From Acidobacteriaceae bacterium TAA 166 (GTDB taxonomy: Bacteria; Acidobacteriota; Terriglobia; Terriglobales; Acidobacteriaceae): 64,000 nt of DNA. Every line of letters begins with the position of its first letter. Within the stretch, counting starts at the first letter, position 1. The notes beneath the pieces were generated by a model. The model was not told the DNA's origin. It worked only from the letters and a program-made list of their open reading frames with translations, and ran no database searches. The position numbers were made by a program, and so were the translations under genes. Positions 37,201-45,985 of this stretch are shown here, piece by piece. The stretch covers positions 248,001 to 312,000 of the forward strand of contig ATWD01000003.1 in NCBI GenBank assembly GCA_000421065.1, written 5' to 3'.

Positions 37201-38162
37201 ATGCGACTGGCAAGAACGACCCGCAGTCTGGAACGCAACTCATCGCGCAAGGCTCCGTATCTCTCTGCCTTCGCGGCCTGACGCTTGAGCGTCGCCATCT
37301 GCCGCGTCACTTCTTCAAAGATGTCGTTGACCCGCGCAAGATTTTGCTTCGCCGACTCCAGACGCAGCTCCGCCAGGCGCTTTTTGGTCTTGAACCGGGT
37401 GATCCCTGCCGCCTCTTCAATGATGCCGCGGCGATCGAGCGGCTTCGAGCTCAGGAGTTGTCCGATGCGCTCCTGACCGATGATCGCGTAGGATTCGCCA
37501 CCGAGACCCGTACCCATGAAGATGTCTTGAATATCGCGCAGACGGCAGATCTTTCCGTTGAGAAGATACTCGGAGTCTCCTGAGCGGAAGAGGCGTCGAG
37601 TGATGGTCAGCTCTCCGGCGCGCACCGGAGCCCGGTTGAACTTGCGCCGGCGGATCTTCAGAACCACATTCCCGGCGGCGCTCTCTGCACCTTCAAGGGA
37701 GGTTTCTGTCATCTCTCCTTCGACTACGGTTCCAGGCTGGGCCTCGACGACGGCATCTTCCGTCTCCTGCGCATGCCTCTCGCGCAGAGCTGCCTCATCC
37801 CAGTCGGAGATATCGGCCGTTTGCTCGGTCGGATGCTCGTCGATGACGATGACCTCCGGACCATCAGGAGACAGGGTCGCTCCATCGTAGACCTCTGGAT
37901 CGACCAACGTAAGCGAGACCTCAGCCATTCCTGTCGGCTTACGTTCCCGGGTGCCGGCAAAGATGACATCTTCCATCTTCACGCCGCGAAGGCTCTTGGC
38001 AGACTGTTCTCCCAGGACCCAGGTGATGGCGTCCGAGATGTTCGATTTTCCGCAGCCGTTTGGTCCGACGATGGCAGCGATCCCCTCACCGGAGAGCTGA
38101 ACCTCAGTTCTGTCACAGAATGATTTAAACCCGAGAATCTGGACTTTTTTGAGTTTGAGCAA
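34284..38162 (-). CDS. smc: Chromosome segregation ATPase SMC with an enlarged head insertion
   Basis: About 1292 residues. Walker A is GPNGCGKSN (about 33-41). The hinge lies around DFLEVEGKYESVVDEFL and VVVKSWDAADTGMHLL. Long coiled coils flank it. The signature motif LLSGGEKALTALSLL and Walker B CILDEVDAPLDE are near the C-terminus. I start at the TTG at 38162 (MLKLKKVQILGFKSF) because GGAGAGG lies just upstream; a GTG at 38186 adds eight residues. Between the first head strands (after AEVSLTLVDP, about 79-88) and LTITRRLFRSGDSEYLLNG (about 185-203) is an acidic insertion near 95 residues long where ordinary SMCs have about a dozen. SMC organises and segregates the chromosome with ScpA and ScpB, which are not in this window. 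Confidence 0.96.
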   Translation of the reverse strand: MLKLKKVQILGFKSFCDRTEVQLSGEGIAAIVGPNGCGKSNISDAITWVLGEQSAKSLRGVKMEDVIFAGTRERKPTGMAEVSLTLVDPEVYDGATLSPDGPEVIVIDEHPTEQTADISDWDEAALRERHAQETEDAVVEAQPGTVVEGEMTETSLEGAESAAGNVVLKIRRRKFNRAPVRAGELTITRRLFRSGDSEYLLNGKICRLRDIQDIFMGTGLGGESYAIIGQERIGQLLSSKPLDRRGIIEEAAGITRFKTKKRLAELRLESAKQNLARVNDIFEEVTRQMATLKRQAAKAERYGALRDELRSRLRVVLASRMAQLDAEQQRTTERIAALAAQIDIQAAAVEQMDAEHTDGVGRGYTLDQLIRETASRANQAAVELERITARSTSNVDRIAELDERLESGTGELAQAREQLGSLSGELEEHRSFLANATAEATNSRQAAQQQQQDAQEAMRALQSTEKQAEENRRQTMQLVQRASQTRNEETQAEAALASLEQESQRLERESEVARQELETLGVQRGQVKISFETVTERLKRLESEIVEMRLEIDTRRKEENESKRRGDQLRGEIATLNGRRNSLEGLIRDHSYSTETVRKLFKSNATQSGDLKLLGTLADFLEVEGKYESVVDEFLRDELNYVVVKSWDAADTGMHLLQTDVAGRATFLVHPNDAQANFTFAEGMASEAANNTNHIEGVVPLRECVRVLDGFGRSLEVILPKLREGFVAPDSYTARSLALSNPHAFFLSPTGETFHNVTVTGGRPRAQGPLALKRELAEVVQKIELAEQNLDQSDLSTASLQSQIATLNATIDGKTIERRDAEREAANSGAALRQMEAEAARIERRVQEWSLTTERNRDARSKKSDLIARLQQEAAALETQRAGLESSLAELQSQLDAMRARREDLQQSAAEASAALAGLEERRRNAQANFDQTSRLYNGQNQRIQQIEQQLAASQAEKLRREEETASLSAQQTELVETRVTAQEESANLTSEAEALRAAMNELDQKLRTLRYETETLREERASHTARSAKLASDIEHIEATCLNDLALEASALRQDEGINRIEGDALLEEEEASRSLKQRLESMGPVNMMALDEYNETTQRHSFLETQRKDLLDSIENTQASIKEIDEVSRQKFDEAFGVINENFSVTFSKLFGGGQAFMKLTDAENSAESGIDIVASPPGKKLQSILLLSGGEKALTALSLLVGIFQFQPAPFCILDEVDAPLDETNVGRFAKLIADMSTNTQFVVITHSKRTMAQADIIYGVTMQEPGVSKVVSVNLNRRDENTTRRAVA

Positions 38163-38660
38163 GGTAACCTCTCCGCTGGCGCTCACCCGGGACTTAGGGA
38201 AGGAGCACGATAGTTATAAGTCTGAGCTAACTTTAATGTCACGGAGGCCCAGAATCAACGCTAACAATACTACTTATTGTGGATATTGCGTCCGAAATAC
38301 CACAAATGGGGTTTCCAGGTGAATTGAACGGAGACAAAGAAGTACCTCGGCGAGGATTGGCTCTTTTGGACGATAATTTGAGAAGAGGATATTTTCAGTA
38401 CCAATCCCCCAGTTGGAGGAGGCTCTAAGAGGTCAGGCTCAAGAGCGGTAGGACCTCAAGCCCTTGCCATGGAGCAACGTGCTTTCTATAATCCGCATCA
38501 TCATGCCATGGTGCACGATTGCAGTTGAACCGCTTGGCAATGGTCGAGTGAGGGTGGCTCGACTGGCCAATGCGCTATCTTTGTGTGATATATCTGTCTG
38601 ACCATCCGGCAATCTACCGGCCGGCAGATGATGAATGAGAGATTAATGAGGAGTGTGGGA
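38163..38660. other. Divergent intergenic region, no gene seen
   Basis: About 500 bases between smc (leftward) and the TPR-type protein (rightward). It is AT-rich in the first half and should hold both promoters. I see no RNA fold, repeat or coding frame that stands out. Confidence 0.45.
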
Positions 38661-39995
38661 ATGAAGAAGGTAGTCGTTGCGTCTCTCCTGGCGGTCGCTA
38701 GCGTTGCATCCTGTGCGCGTATTGCGGTTGCACAAGATCCGGCACCAGCCCAGGCACCGGCCAATCCCGGGGCGAATGGGCAGCAGGCGGGTGGAGGCAT
38801 TCAGTTAGCCCCAGCCGAATACAACGCGTATACCGCAGCGATCGGACAGAGCACGCCGCAGACACAGGCTCCTGCGCTCGAGTCCTTCCTAACCACCTAT
38901 CCACAATCGCAGGTGAAGGCTGACGTGCTGCAGAGGCTCTTGGTGGCTTACAGTCAGTTCGATCCTGCCAAGACCCTCGATACTGCCGACCGCCTTCTTC
39001 AAGTGGATCCGAATAACCTGCGCGCCCTCACCATGGGCGCCTACTTCAATATGCAGAATGCGGATAAACTTACCGACGCGACTCAGAAACAGACCACGCT
39101 GGACAAGGCTGCCGATTATGCCCAGAAGGGTCTGAATGCTACTAAGCCTGCCTCGATGGGCGATGCCGACTTCAAAGCGCTGAAGGATGCTGCTGACCCC
39201 GTCTTCCATCGTGCGATCGCGACCGATGCCCTCGGTAAGAAGGACGCAGCGACCGCCGTCACCCAGCTGAAGCAGAGCCTCTCAAACGTTCCGGTCGATC
39301 AGACCAAGACCCCCGGCCCCCTGCTCACCGATACCTATCTGCTGGCGAACGCCTACTACCAGTCCAATCCGTCTGATCCTCTCAACTGCGCATGGTATGC
39401 GGCGCGCGCAGCGTCCTTTGCTCCGGAGCCCTACAAGTCGCAGATGATGCCGCTGGCGAAGTACTGCTACAAGAAGTACCACGGCGCGGATGACGGCTTC
39501 GACACACTCGCGACCTCATCTCAGCAAAATCTCGATCCTCCGGCCGACCTCTCGACGACAATCAAGCCGGCCCCCAAGCCCGAAGATATTGTGAAGCAGG
39601 TCATCTCCAGCACGCCTGACCTCGCAACGCTCGCCATCTCCGACAAGGAGTTCATTCTGCAGAATGGCTCCCCAGAGGATGCCAACAAGGTTTGGGACAC
39701 GATCAAGGGCAAGTCGGTGCAGTTTCCCGACGCGACGGTGATCTCGGTCTCCGACACCGCTCTTCAGGTTGCGGTCTCTGACGATGCTGTGCAGTCGAAG
39801 ACTGCGGACTTCACCTTCAACCTGACGGCTCCCCTTAAGACACCTCCTGCTGCTGGGGATAAGGTGACCGTCACAGGGACTTATGATTCCTTCACACCGA
39901 AGCCCATCATGATTACGATGACCAACGGCGCAATTGTTCCGGCTAAGTCTACAAAACCTACCGCGGCACACCGCCCTGCGGCCCGTCGGCACTAA
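38661..39995 (+). CDS. Exported TPR-repeat protein
   Basis: 444 residues from the ATG at 38661, with AGGAG at good spacing; the open frame to 38628 is not needed. Signal peptide MKKVVVASLLAVASVASCARIAVA is followed by a Pro/Ala linker. TPR-like helices run through about 50-240 (SFLTTYPQSQVKADVLQRLL; LLQVDPNNLRALTMGAYF). The C-terminal about 120 residues look like a beta-rich domain (VSDTALQVAVSDD; KVTVTGTYDSF), ending in a basic His/Arg tail. A periplasmic or envelope scaffold role is plausible; no specific family is recognised. A strong terminator follows. Confidence 0.8.
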   Translation: MKKVVVASLLAVASVASCARIAVAQDPAPAQAPANPGANGQQAGGGIQLAPAEYNAYTAAIGQSTPQTQAPALESFLTTYPQSQVKADVLQRLLVAYSQFDPAKTLDTADRLLQVDPNNLRALTMGAYFNMQNADKLTDATQKQTTLDKAADYAQKGLNATKPASMGDADFKALKDAADPVFHRAIATDALGKKDAATAVTQLKQSLSNVPVDQTKTPGPLLTDTYLLANAYYQSNPSDPLNCAWYAARAASFAPEPYKSQMMPLAKYCYKKYHGADDGFDTLATSSQQNLDPPADLSTTIKPAPKPEDIVKQVISSTPDLATLAISDKEFILQNGSPEDANKVWDTIKGKSVQFPDATVISVSDTALQVAVSDDAVQSKTADFTFNLTAPLKTPPAAGDKVTVTGTYDSFTPKPIMITMTNGAIVPAKSTKPTAAHRPAARRH

Positions 39996-40007
39996 ACAGA
40001 GGCAACA

Positions 40008-40043
40008 AAAAGAAGAGGCAGTCCTTGGACTGCCTCTTCTTTT
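40008..40043. terminator. Strong bidirectional intrinsic terminator
   Basis: A 17-bp perfect inverted repeat: 40008-40024 starts AAAAGAAGAGG, and 40027-40043 ends CTCTTCTTTT. The arms are separated by two bases. GC-rich inner stem with A and T runs outside on both strands, lying between two convergent genes, so it can end both transcripts. Confidence 0.9.
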
Positions 40044-40082
40044 GCGTTTAGGTAGGGATTTTTCGTCGTAGAAGAGTGCGGC

Positions 40083-40877
40083 TTACTCTCCCAGCATGAG
40101 GTGCTGAATAGAATTGGCTCTTCCCGTGGCTCCATCGCAGCCAATCAATGCGGCGCACATCTTCGGATTTCCCTTGGCCGCCTCGAACTTTCCTGGCATT
40201 CCGGTCAAAAATCGATTGAGAACGAGCTCCGTCTCCACCCCGATCACCGAGTCGTACGGTCCCGACATGCCTACGTCTGTGAGAAAAGCAGTTCCTCCCT
40301 GCAGGATGCGAGCATCCGCAGTCGGAATATGGGTGTGAGTCCCCATGACGGCCGTGACGCGGCCATCGAGGTACCATCCTAGTGCGACCTTTTCACTGGT
40401 TGTTTCGGCGTGAATATCAAGCAGGATGACCTTGGCTGTCAATCCTCGAAGCAGCTCGTCTACTTTACGAAAAGGATCGTCGCAGGAAGACATAAAGACC
40501 CTGCCCTGGAGATTAAGCACGGCATAGGATTGTCCCGACGGCAGCTGCCCCTGGTAGACACCAAAGCCAGGCGTACCCACCGGATAGTTCGCAGGACGCA
40601 GAATGCGGCGGCCGCGTTCGTGAGAATCAGCGGGGACCGTCATGTATTCGAAGATCTCACGCTTGTCCCAGATGTGATTCCCGGTGGTGATGACGTGCGC
40701 TCCAAGATCGAAGATCTCTTCGGCGATGGACGGTGTAATCCCGAACCCACCGGCGGCATTTTCACCGTTGATGATGAGAAGGTCGACTTCGTGAGTCTCA
40801 AGGACGTGGGGAAGATGTTCGCGTACGATGTGGCGGCCGGCTGAGCCAAAAACGTCGCCAACGAAAAGGATATTCAC
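40083..40877 (-). CDS. ymdB: YmdB-type metallophosphoesterase
   Basis: 264 residues, the normal length of the YmdB/TIGR00282 family. Metal-ligand motifs appear in order: NILFVGDVFGSAGR, INGENAAGG, TTGNHIWDKR, LLDIHAETTSEK and VMGTHTHIPTAD. These are the family's conserved binuclear centre. Characterised homologues hydrolyse 2',3'-cyclic nucleotides and influence RNA turnover and biofilm or motility genes. The frame begins with GTG at 40877. It stands alone, convergent to the TPR-type gene. Confidence 0.93.
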   Translation of the reverse strand: MNILFVGDVFGSAGRHIVREHLPHVLETHEVDLLIINGENAAGGFGITPSIAEEIFDLGAHVITTGNHIWDKREIFEYMTVPADSHERGRRILRPANYPVGTPGFGVYQGQLPSGQSYAVLNLQGRVFMSSCDDPFRKVDELLRGLTAKVILLDIHAETTSEKVALGWYLDGRVTAVMGTHTHIPTADARILQGGTAFLTDVGMSGPYDSVIGVETELVLNRFLTGMPGKFEAAKGNPKMCAALIGCDGATGRANSIQHLMLGE

Positions 40878-40946
40878 CCAAAGATTTTACATGTCCGCGA
40901 CGTCCAAAGGATGTGCCTGTATAACAGGTGTGTTAGTTTGCTTGGC

Positions 40947-41324
40947 ATGGCGCAGAGTGAACGTTTTCAGTTGAGCATTCGAGTTTTGACGGTGTTGGCT
41001 GAGGAGCCGGGAGATATGAAGACCTCCTCGGAGATTGCAGAAGTTCTGGAAGAGAGCGCGGTCATGGTGCGAAGGACATTCCTGCTGCTCCATAAAGCGG
41101 GTCTCATCGAACAGCGCAAGGGGCCCCGTGGCGGTGCAAGGCTTAAGCTGACGCCCAAGCAGATCGGTCTTGGAGACGTCTTTGCCGCAACCTCCGGGGA
41201 ATGGCTTGTTCTGGAAGACAAGTCTGTGGCCGGATTGGCAAAGAAGGTTCGCGAAGATGCTCTGGAAGCTATGAACGAACACTCTCTCGCTAGCGTTCTG
41301 AAGCGCAAGAAAAAAGCGAAGTAG
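40947..41324 (+). CDS. Rrf2 family transcriptional regulator
   Basis: 125 residues from the ATG at 40947. The N-terminal winged helix is typical (FQLSIRVLTVLAEEPGDMKT, then SSEIAEVLEESAVMVRRTFL and the wing KGPRGGARLKLTPKQI). The Cys residues that bind an iron-sulfur cluster in IscR/NsrR are absent, so this is an Rrf2 member without an obvious cluster, like the YwnA/CymR group. The lysine-rich end KRKKKAK is notable. It is divergent from ymdB by 70 bases. Target genes are unknown. Confidence 0.85.
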   Translation: MAQSERFQLSIRVLTVLAEEPGDMKTSSEIAEVLEESAVMVRRTFLLLHKAGLIEQRKGPRGGARLKLTPKQIGLGDVFAATSGEWLVLEDKSVAGLAKKVREDALEAMNEHSLASVLKRKKKAK

Positions 41325-41531
41325 GGAAGAGATCGGTCCTTCTCATCGTTTGAGATTCGAGAAAACATTTTGGTGCGCTGAATCCGGGAACAGAGGCTTT
41401 ATCTTGTCAATCGGTTTGGCGGGTGAGCGAGAAGTGTCCAGGACATTCGCCGGAGTCATTCTTTTCGACTTGGTCTGCACTGTTTTCTTCAACTCCAATC
41501 AATGGGGCGCAGACCGGTGGGTTTCCCGTAT

Positions 41532-41906
41532 ATGCCCCCGTCCCCTACGGACGTGGACGATGACCTTGCGAGCCTTCACCTGCGCCGGGCAATCCTCGAG
41601 CGAGCAGGCTATCAGGTGATCTCCATAGATCGGGCGCGCGAGGCCCTCGAGCAAGATCTGTCGGTCATTGACCTGATCTTTCTGGACTACGACATGCCAG
41701 AGATGAACGGCAGGGAGCTGTTTCTCCGATTGAGAACCGCCCGAGCGATTTGCCCGATCATCCTTCTGAGCGGCTGTCTTGAGGAAATTCCACCGGAGGT
41801 CCGTGTCCTGTTCTCGACATGTATCACAAAAGGAACGCCTGTTGAGGAGATCCTAACAATCGTTGCCGCATACTTGGAGCAAGCGATGACGAGGGACGCT
41901 CCCTGA
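41532..41906 (+). CDS. Stand-alone response-regulator receiver domain, N-terminus unusual
   Basis: 124 residues from the ATG at 41532; the frame is also open from an ATG at 41502. It shows the phospho-acceptor strand LIFLDYDMPEMNGRELFLRL, the Ser/Thr strand PIILLSGCLEE and the conserved Lys in CITKGT. An acidic cluster DVDDD precedes the first helix, but the hydrophobic first strand that normally leads into it is replaced by PPSPT. It may be a degenerate receiver or have a mis-set start. No output domain is present. No kinase is adjacent; the nearest is at 42.8-46 kb. Confidence 0.65.
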   Translation: MPPSPTDVDDDLASLHLRRAILERAGYQVISIDRAREALEQDLSVIDLIFLDYDMPEMNGRELFLRLRTARAICPIILLSGCLEEIPPEVRVLFSTCITKGTPVEEILTIVAAYLEQAMTRDAP

Positions 41907-42011
41907 AAGTGCGTTCGAATCCGCGAGTTGGATAGTCCTCTCCCGAAGCCCAAGATGCACCATTCTTCAAAACGAAGAACGGATACCCCCGAAGGTGCGA
42001 CAGTTGTTGTT

Positions 42012-42032
42012 CAGTTCGCTATGATCGAACTG
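42012..42032. promoter_or_regulatory. Palindrome before a TetR gene, likely autoregulatory operator
   Basis: CAGTTCG at 42012-42018 and CGAACTG at 42026-42032 are exact inverted copies separated by 7 bases. The site is 15 bases before the TetR ATG, upstream of its ribosome site. TetR-type repressors usually bind such palindromes in their own promoters; the pairing is inferred. Confidence 0.5.
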
Positions 42033-42047
42033 TAACGAAGGGGGGCT

Positions 42048-42710
42048 ATGGCGAAGAACGGAACTCGCGAGAAGATCATAGAGGCAGCGTACGTCCGTTT
42101 CTACCGTTTTGGCTACAACGGCAGCAGCGTGCAGGACATCGTGGATATGGTTGGCGTTCAGAAAGGGACGTTTTACAACTATTTCAAAAGCAAAGAGCGG
42201 TTAGCTCTTGAGGCCTTGAAGCACTACGCTTGCATCGCAGACCAAGTGTTCACTTCTCCTGACACCGCTGAAGTCGCGGCTACGTCTGGGAAAGACGCGC
42301 AGTCATACGTTGAACGGATTCGCAATCAGTTCATGCAGGCCGCACATTTCCAGGAGGGACCAAACGGTTCCCTGGGATGTTTGATGGGAAACTTTACGGC
42401 AGAATCCGATACTCTCCCTGCGAGCTTTCGTAAGTTGATCAATCAGAGTTTCAAGCGATGGGACGCTGCAATCGCGGCATCTTTGAAGCTCGCCCAAGAG
42501 AGAGGCGAGATCGATTCATCGCACAATCCAGAGGAGTTGGGTCGGTATCTGATGGCCTCCTGGCAAGGTGCTTTGCTCCTGATGAAAAGCTCAAAGAGCA
42601 GAGTGCCGATAGAAGATTTCTTCCATTTCACGCTCCAGGTACTGTTGAAGTCCGACGCCGCGAAAGCGGCGGATACCCAAGCAAAACCTCGATCTCGGAA
42701 GAAATCGTAA
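42048..42710 (+). CDS. TetR family transcriptional regulator
   Basis: 220 residues. The N-terminal HTH is typical (TREKIIEAAYVRFYRFGYNG, then SVQDIVDMVGVQKGTFYNYF, then KSKERLALEAL). The all-helical ligand domain includes GPNGSLGCLMGNFTAE, a segment also found in the second TetR at 61.8 kb, so the two are related to each other and to NemR/AcrR-like repressors. A GGGGGG-rich ribosome site precedes the ATG. A palindrome lies just upstream. The next gene, 120 bases on, is the large sensor kinase; whether it is a target is unknown. Confidence 0.92.
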   Translation: MAKNGTREKIIEAAYVRFYRFGYNGSSVQDIVDMVGVQKGTFYNYFKSKERLALEALKHYACIADQVFTSPDTAEVAATSGKDAQSYVERIRNQFMQAAHFQEGPNGSLGCLMGNFTAESDTLPASFRKLINQSFKRWDAAIAASLKLAQERGEIDSSHNPEELGRYLMASWQGALLLMKSSKSRVPIEDFFHFTLQVLLKSDAAKAADTQAKPRSRKKS

Positions 42711-42832
42711 GCCATGCATACCTCACCCTTTCCGCGATGCGACGCGATAGCCCGAATCGACCGCTTTCAAGAATGATCAGAAATGCAAATACTTGAGACG
42801 GCAACGAGCGTATCGTAGCAAAACACGTCGTC

Positions 42833-45800
42833 ATGCAAAGAAGGGATCTGATGGCCATGCTGGGCCGACAGCACGGACCGCCGGCGGTAGTGTCCCATAT
42901 CCATTTTTCTGCCTGGATCGAAACGCCTGTTCTTCATAGAATCCAACGCTTTCCCGCTAGACGAGCTGCCTCAGCGATTCTGACTTTTCTGACGTTTGTA
43001 GTGCTTGTTCAAAGAGCAAGCGCCTTGGATCCATCCCGGACGATCAAGCAGTTCGATCACACTTCCTGGACGGTGCGACAGGGAGCACCGAGTGGGATCG
43101 TCGCGCTGGCGCAGACGGCGGACGGCTATCTATGGTTAGGCACAGCAAGCGGGTTGTTCCGCTTCGATGGCGTCTCCTTCGAGGCATATCTCCCCGCCGC
43201 CGGAAGTCCTTCGTTCCCGCAAACGGATGTAACCGCCTTAATGGCATTACCCGGCTGTGGCCTTTGGATTGGATACAGACTTGGCGGATCGAGCCTTTTG
43301 AAAGGCGACGTCCTCGCCAATTACTCTTTTCCTGAAGGGACGGTGTGGGGTTTCGCCAAGGGGCCTGACGGCGCTACCTGGATGGCCGGAGGTTTCGCTG
43401 GGGGCCTCGCAAAGTTTGTCGACAATCAGTGGAAGAGGACGGGATCAGGCGTGGGTTTTTCTGATCCCGTAGCCTACTCCATATCGTTCGATCGTCAGGG
43501 AAATCTATGGGCGGGATCGGGCCGAACCCTCTGGGAGCTTCGAGCGGGATCGAACCACATCGTGGAAACCGGAGCGAGGAAGGTATCCGCCGCCCGCGTC
43601 GTGGAAGCTTCGGACGGGTCTCTCTGGTGGCCAGACAGCAAAGGGGTTGCGAGAGTCCCGAAAGATCCGGCTTCCGCGCCAAAGTCCTCCGATTACCTGA
43701 TCCGTGGGCTGCCTCCAAACTCGCTTCTGCTGGATAGAGATGGCACGCTCTGGGACTTTGAAGGTAGGGGAATCCTGCGCCTCGCGTCCCCGATCGAGAC
43801 ATGGAAACTTGCCCCCTCAGAACGAGCCGGTGCTGTTGATCGATTCTCCGTTGCCGACGGACTTACCGGCAGCTATATCGTAGCCTCACTCGAGGATCGA
43901 GAGGGCAACATCTGGGCAGCGTCTCCGAATGGCCTGGAACGCTTCCGAATGACGGTCTTTCGACCTGCACTTCTGAGTCAAAATGCATTTTCCGGATTTG
44001 CTTTAAATCCGGCCACTGACGGCAGCATGGTAATTGGTACCACGGTTGATTATCTGCTGTCAGTCCGAGGCAATAAGATCAGTCACATTCCTGGCGTTTC
44101 GATGCAAAATATCGATTGCCTCTACAGAGCTCCCGATGGAAAACTCTGGATCGGAGGCATTGGGGAACTAGCCTACTTCCAGAATGGCCGTTATGTCCGG
44201 GTCTCTCTTCCTGCGCAACTTCAAGGGAAAGAGTATCCGACACAGGCGATGACCTATGGCGCGGACGGTGCTCTTTGGGTCTCCACCGTGAAACATAGAC
44301 TCTACAGGTTCAAAGATCAAAATTGGACTGAAATCGATCAGCCCGTCGGGTTTCCCGTGACTGCTGTAAGTCTGCTGAGCGATCGCGAGGGACGCGTCTG
44401 GGTTGGCTATATGGGAGCCAAGGTCGCTGTATACGACGGCGCGTCCATCAAAACCTATTCGGAGAAGGACGGCCTTGATATTGGGAATGTGATGACCTTT
44501 TACCAATCGTCCATTGGGATGTTGTTGGCAGGGCAGCATGGGATCAATCTTTTCCAGTCGGGCCGGTTTATCCCGATACGATTCCAGCATGACCTCAAGT
44601 TGGAGGGAGTGACGGGCGTTATCGAAGGTTCCGACGGCAGCTTATGGTTGAACACCATGACCGGCATTGTGCGCATTGCCCGCGACGAAATTTATCGCTT
44701 CCTGAAGACCAGCGGGTACTCCGTGGCCTACACCAAATATGACCTGCAAGATGGACTCAAGGGAGGAGCGATTCAGCTCCGGCCTCTACCTTCTGCTGTT
44801 CGTGCGAATGATGGGCGTCTTTGGTTCGCTCTCCAGGGTGACGTGGTTTCTGTCGACCCTCTGCATGTTTTTCAAAACTCTCTCCCAGCTCCAGTTTCCG
44901 TCATCCGGGTGTTGTCAGATTCGAGGCGGCAGGCGATAGGCGATGTAGTAAACCTCGCAAGCACGTCCAAAAACATCGAGATTGATTACATCGCAGGAAG
45001 CCTTTCGGTTCCGGAACGGGTGTATTTCAAATACAAGATGGACGACGGCGAATGGCAAGACGTCGGGACAAGGCGGCAAGCATACTTTACGGACTTAGCG
45101 CCAGGTTCTCATCTGTTTAGGGTCCAGGCCTCCAATGGTTATGGAGTATGGAACGAGACCGGCGCTTCAGTTTCCATATTTAGGCCGCCGACATTTCAAG
45201 AGAGCATCGGGTTCAAGCTCCTCTGGATTGTGATCGGGTCCCTTGTCATCGGAGCAGCATTCTTTATTCGAATGCGCCAGATGATATTGAAGGTGCAACT
45301 CCGCATGTCGGAGCGGCTCGTGGAACGGGAGCGTATCGCCAGAGATCTCCACGATACTCTCCTGCAGGGCTTTCAAGGAGTGCTACTGCGTTTCCAGACC
45401 ATCTCAAAGCGTCTGACGGAAGACGCCAGGATCCAGCGGGAAATGGAAGATACTATTTCCCGAGCTGACAAGGTACTCACCGAGGCACGAGACAAGGTCT
45501 GGCAGCTCAGAGCCTCGGCGCGCCCTCCCGGCGACCTCGCCAGCTACCTGAGTACGGCTGCAGGAGACCTAAGCACTCAATGGCCGGCTGACTTCTCGCT
45601 TCACGTCGTCGGCACCCCACGACTCCTTCTTGCCGACGCCTTTGACGAGATCTCCTCGATCACTCAGGAAGCACTTGCGAATGCGTTCCGACACTCCGAA
45701 GCGCAGGCGATCGAGGTCGAGCTTCATTTTGGGCAATGGGAATTTCGAGCGCGTATCCGCGACAATGGCAAGGGGCTTCCAGCAAATGCCCAGGAACGTA

Positions 45801-45985
45801 GCGAGGATACGAAACATTGGGGCCTTTTGGGCATGCAGGAGCGAGCCAAGAAATTAGGAGCAAACTTTGTTTTGCGAGGGCGATCGACGGGCCGTACGGA
45901 AGTTCAACTGACCGTACCTGGGTCTGTCTGCTATTGCTCGACTTCGCCGAACCGGATACGGTTTTTTAGGGGAGGCTCGTCTTGA
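42833..45985 (+). CDS. Propeller-type sensor histidine kinase (Reg_prop, Y_Y_Y, HisKA_3, HATPase)
   Basis: 1050 residues. A signal/anchor segment (AILTFLTFVVLVQRASA, about 47-64) is followed by two-component regulator propeller repeats up to about 700 (ALAQTADGYLWLGTASGLFR; YSISFDRQGNLWAGSG). A Y_Y_Y domain comes next (about 720-790; VYFKYKMDDGEWQDVGT), then one membrane helix (KLLWIVIGSLVIGAAFFI), the HisKA_3 dimerisation helix with the phospho-His at about H840 (RIARDLHDTLLQGFQ), and a HATPase with DNGKGLP and WGLLGMQERAKKLGA. The start could be the ATG at 42833, 42851 or 42857. It would sense an external ligand, often carbohydrate in related systems, and signal to the coupled response regulator. 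Confidence 0.93.
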   Translation: MQRRDLMAMLGRQHGPPAVVSHIHFSAWIETPVLHRIQRFPARRAASAILTFLTFVVLVQRASALDPSRTIKQFDHTSWTVRQGAPSGIVALAQTADGYLWLGTASGLFRFDGVSFEAYLPAAGSPSFPQTDVTALMALPGCGLWIGYRLGGSSLLKGDVLANYSFPEGTVWGFAKGPDGATWMAGGFAGGLAKFVDNQWKRTGSGVGFSDPVAYSISFDRQGNLWAGSGRTLWELRAGSNHIVETGARKVSAARVVEASDGSLWWPDSKGVARVPKDPASAPKSSDYLIRGLPPNSLLLDRDGTLWDFEGRGILRLASPIETWKLAPSERAGAVDRFSVADGLTGSYIVASLEDREGNIWAASPNGLERFRMTVFRPALLSQNAFSGFALNPATDGSMVIGTTVDYLLSVRGNKISHIPGVSMQNIDCLYRAPDGKLWIGGIGELAYFQNGRYVRVSLPAQLQGKEYPTQAMTYGADGALWVSTVKHRLYRFKDQNWTEIDQPVGFPVTAVSLLSDREGRVWVGYMGAKVAVYDGASIKTYSEKDGLDIGNVMTFYQSSIGMLLAGQHGINLFQSGRFIPIRFQHDLKLEGVTGVIEGSDGSLWLNTMTGIVRIARDEIYRFLKTSGYSVAYTKYDLQDGLKGGAIQLRPLPSAVRANDGRLWFALQGDVVSVDPLHVFQNSLPAPVSVIRVLSDSRRQAIGDVVNLASTSKNIEIDYIAGSLSVPERVYFKYKMDDGEWQDVGTRRQAYFTDLAPGSHLFRVQASNGYGVWNETGASVSIFRPPTFQESIGFKLLWIVIGSLVIGAAFFIRMRQMILKVQLRMSERLVERERIARDLHDTLLQGFQGVLLRFQTISKRLTEDARIQREMEDTISRADKVLTEARDKVWQLRASARPPGDLASYLSTAAGDLSTQWPADFSLHVVGTPRLLLADAFDEISSITQEALANAFRHSEAQAIEVELHFGQWEFRARIRDNGKGLPANAQERSEDTKHWGLLGMQERAKKLGANFVLRGRSTGRTEVQLTVPGSVCYCSTSPNRIRFFRGGSS

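Noticed and set aside
34692..37288. Several long plus-strand frames opposite smc
   Set aside because: They are antisense shadows of a long, strongly biased coding gene; composition follows the smc codons and no motif or ribosome site supports them.
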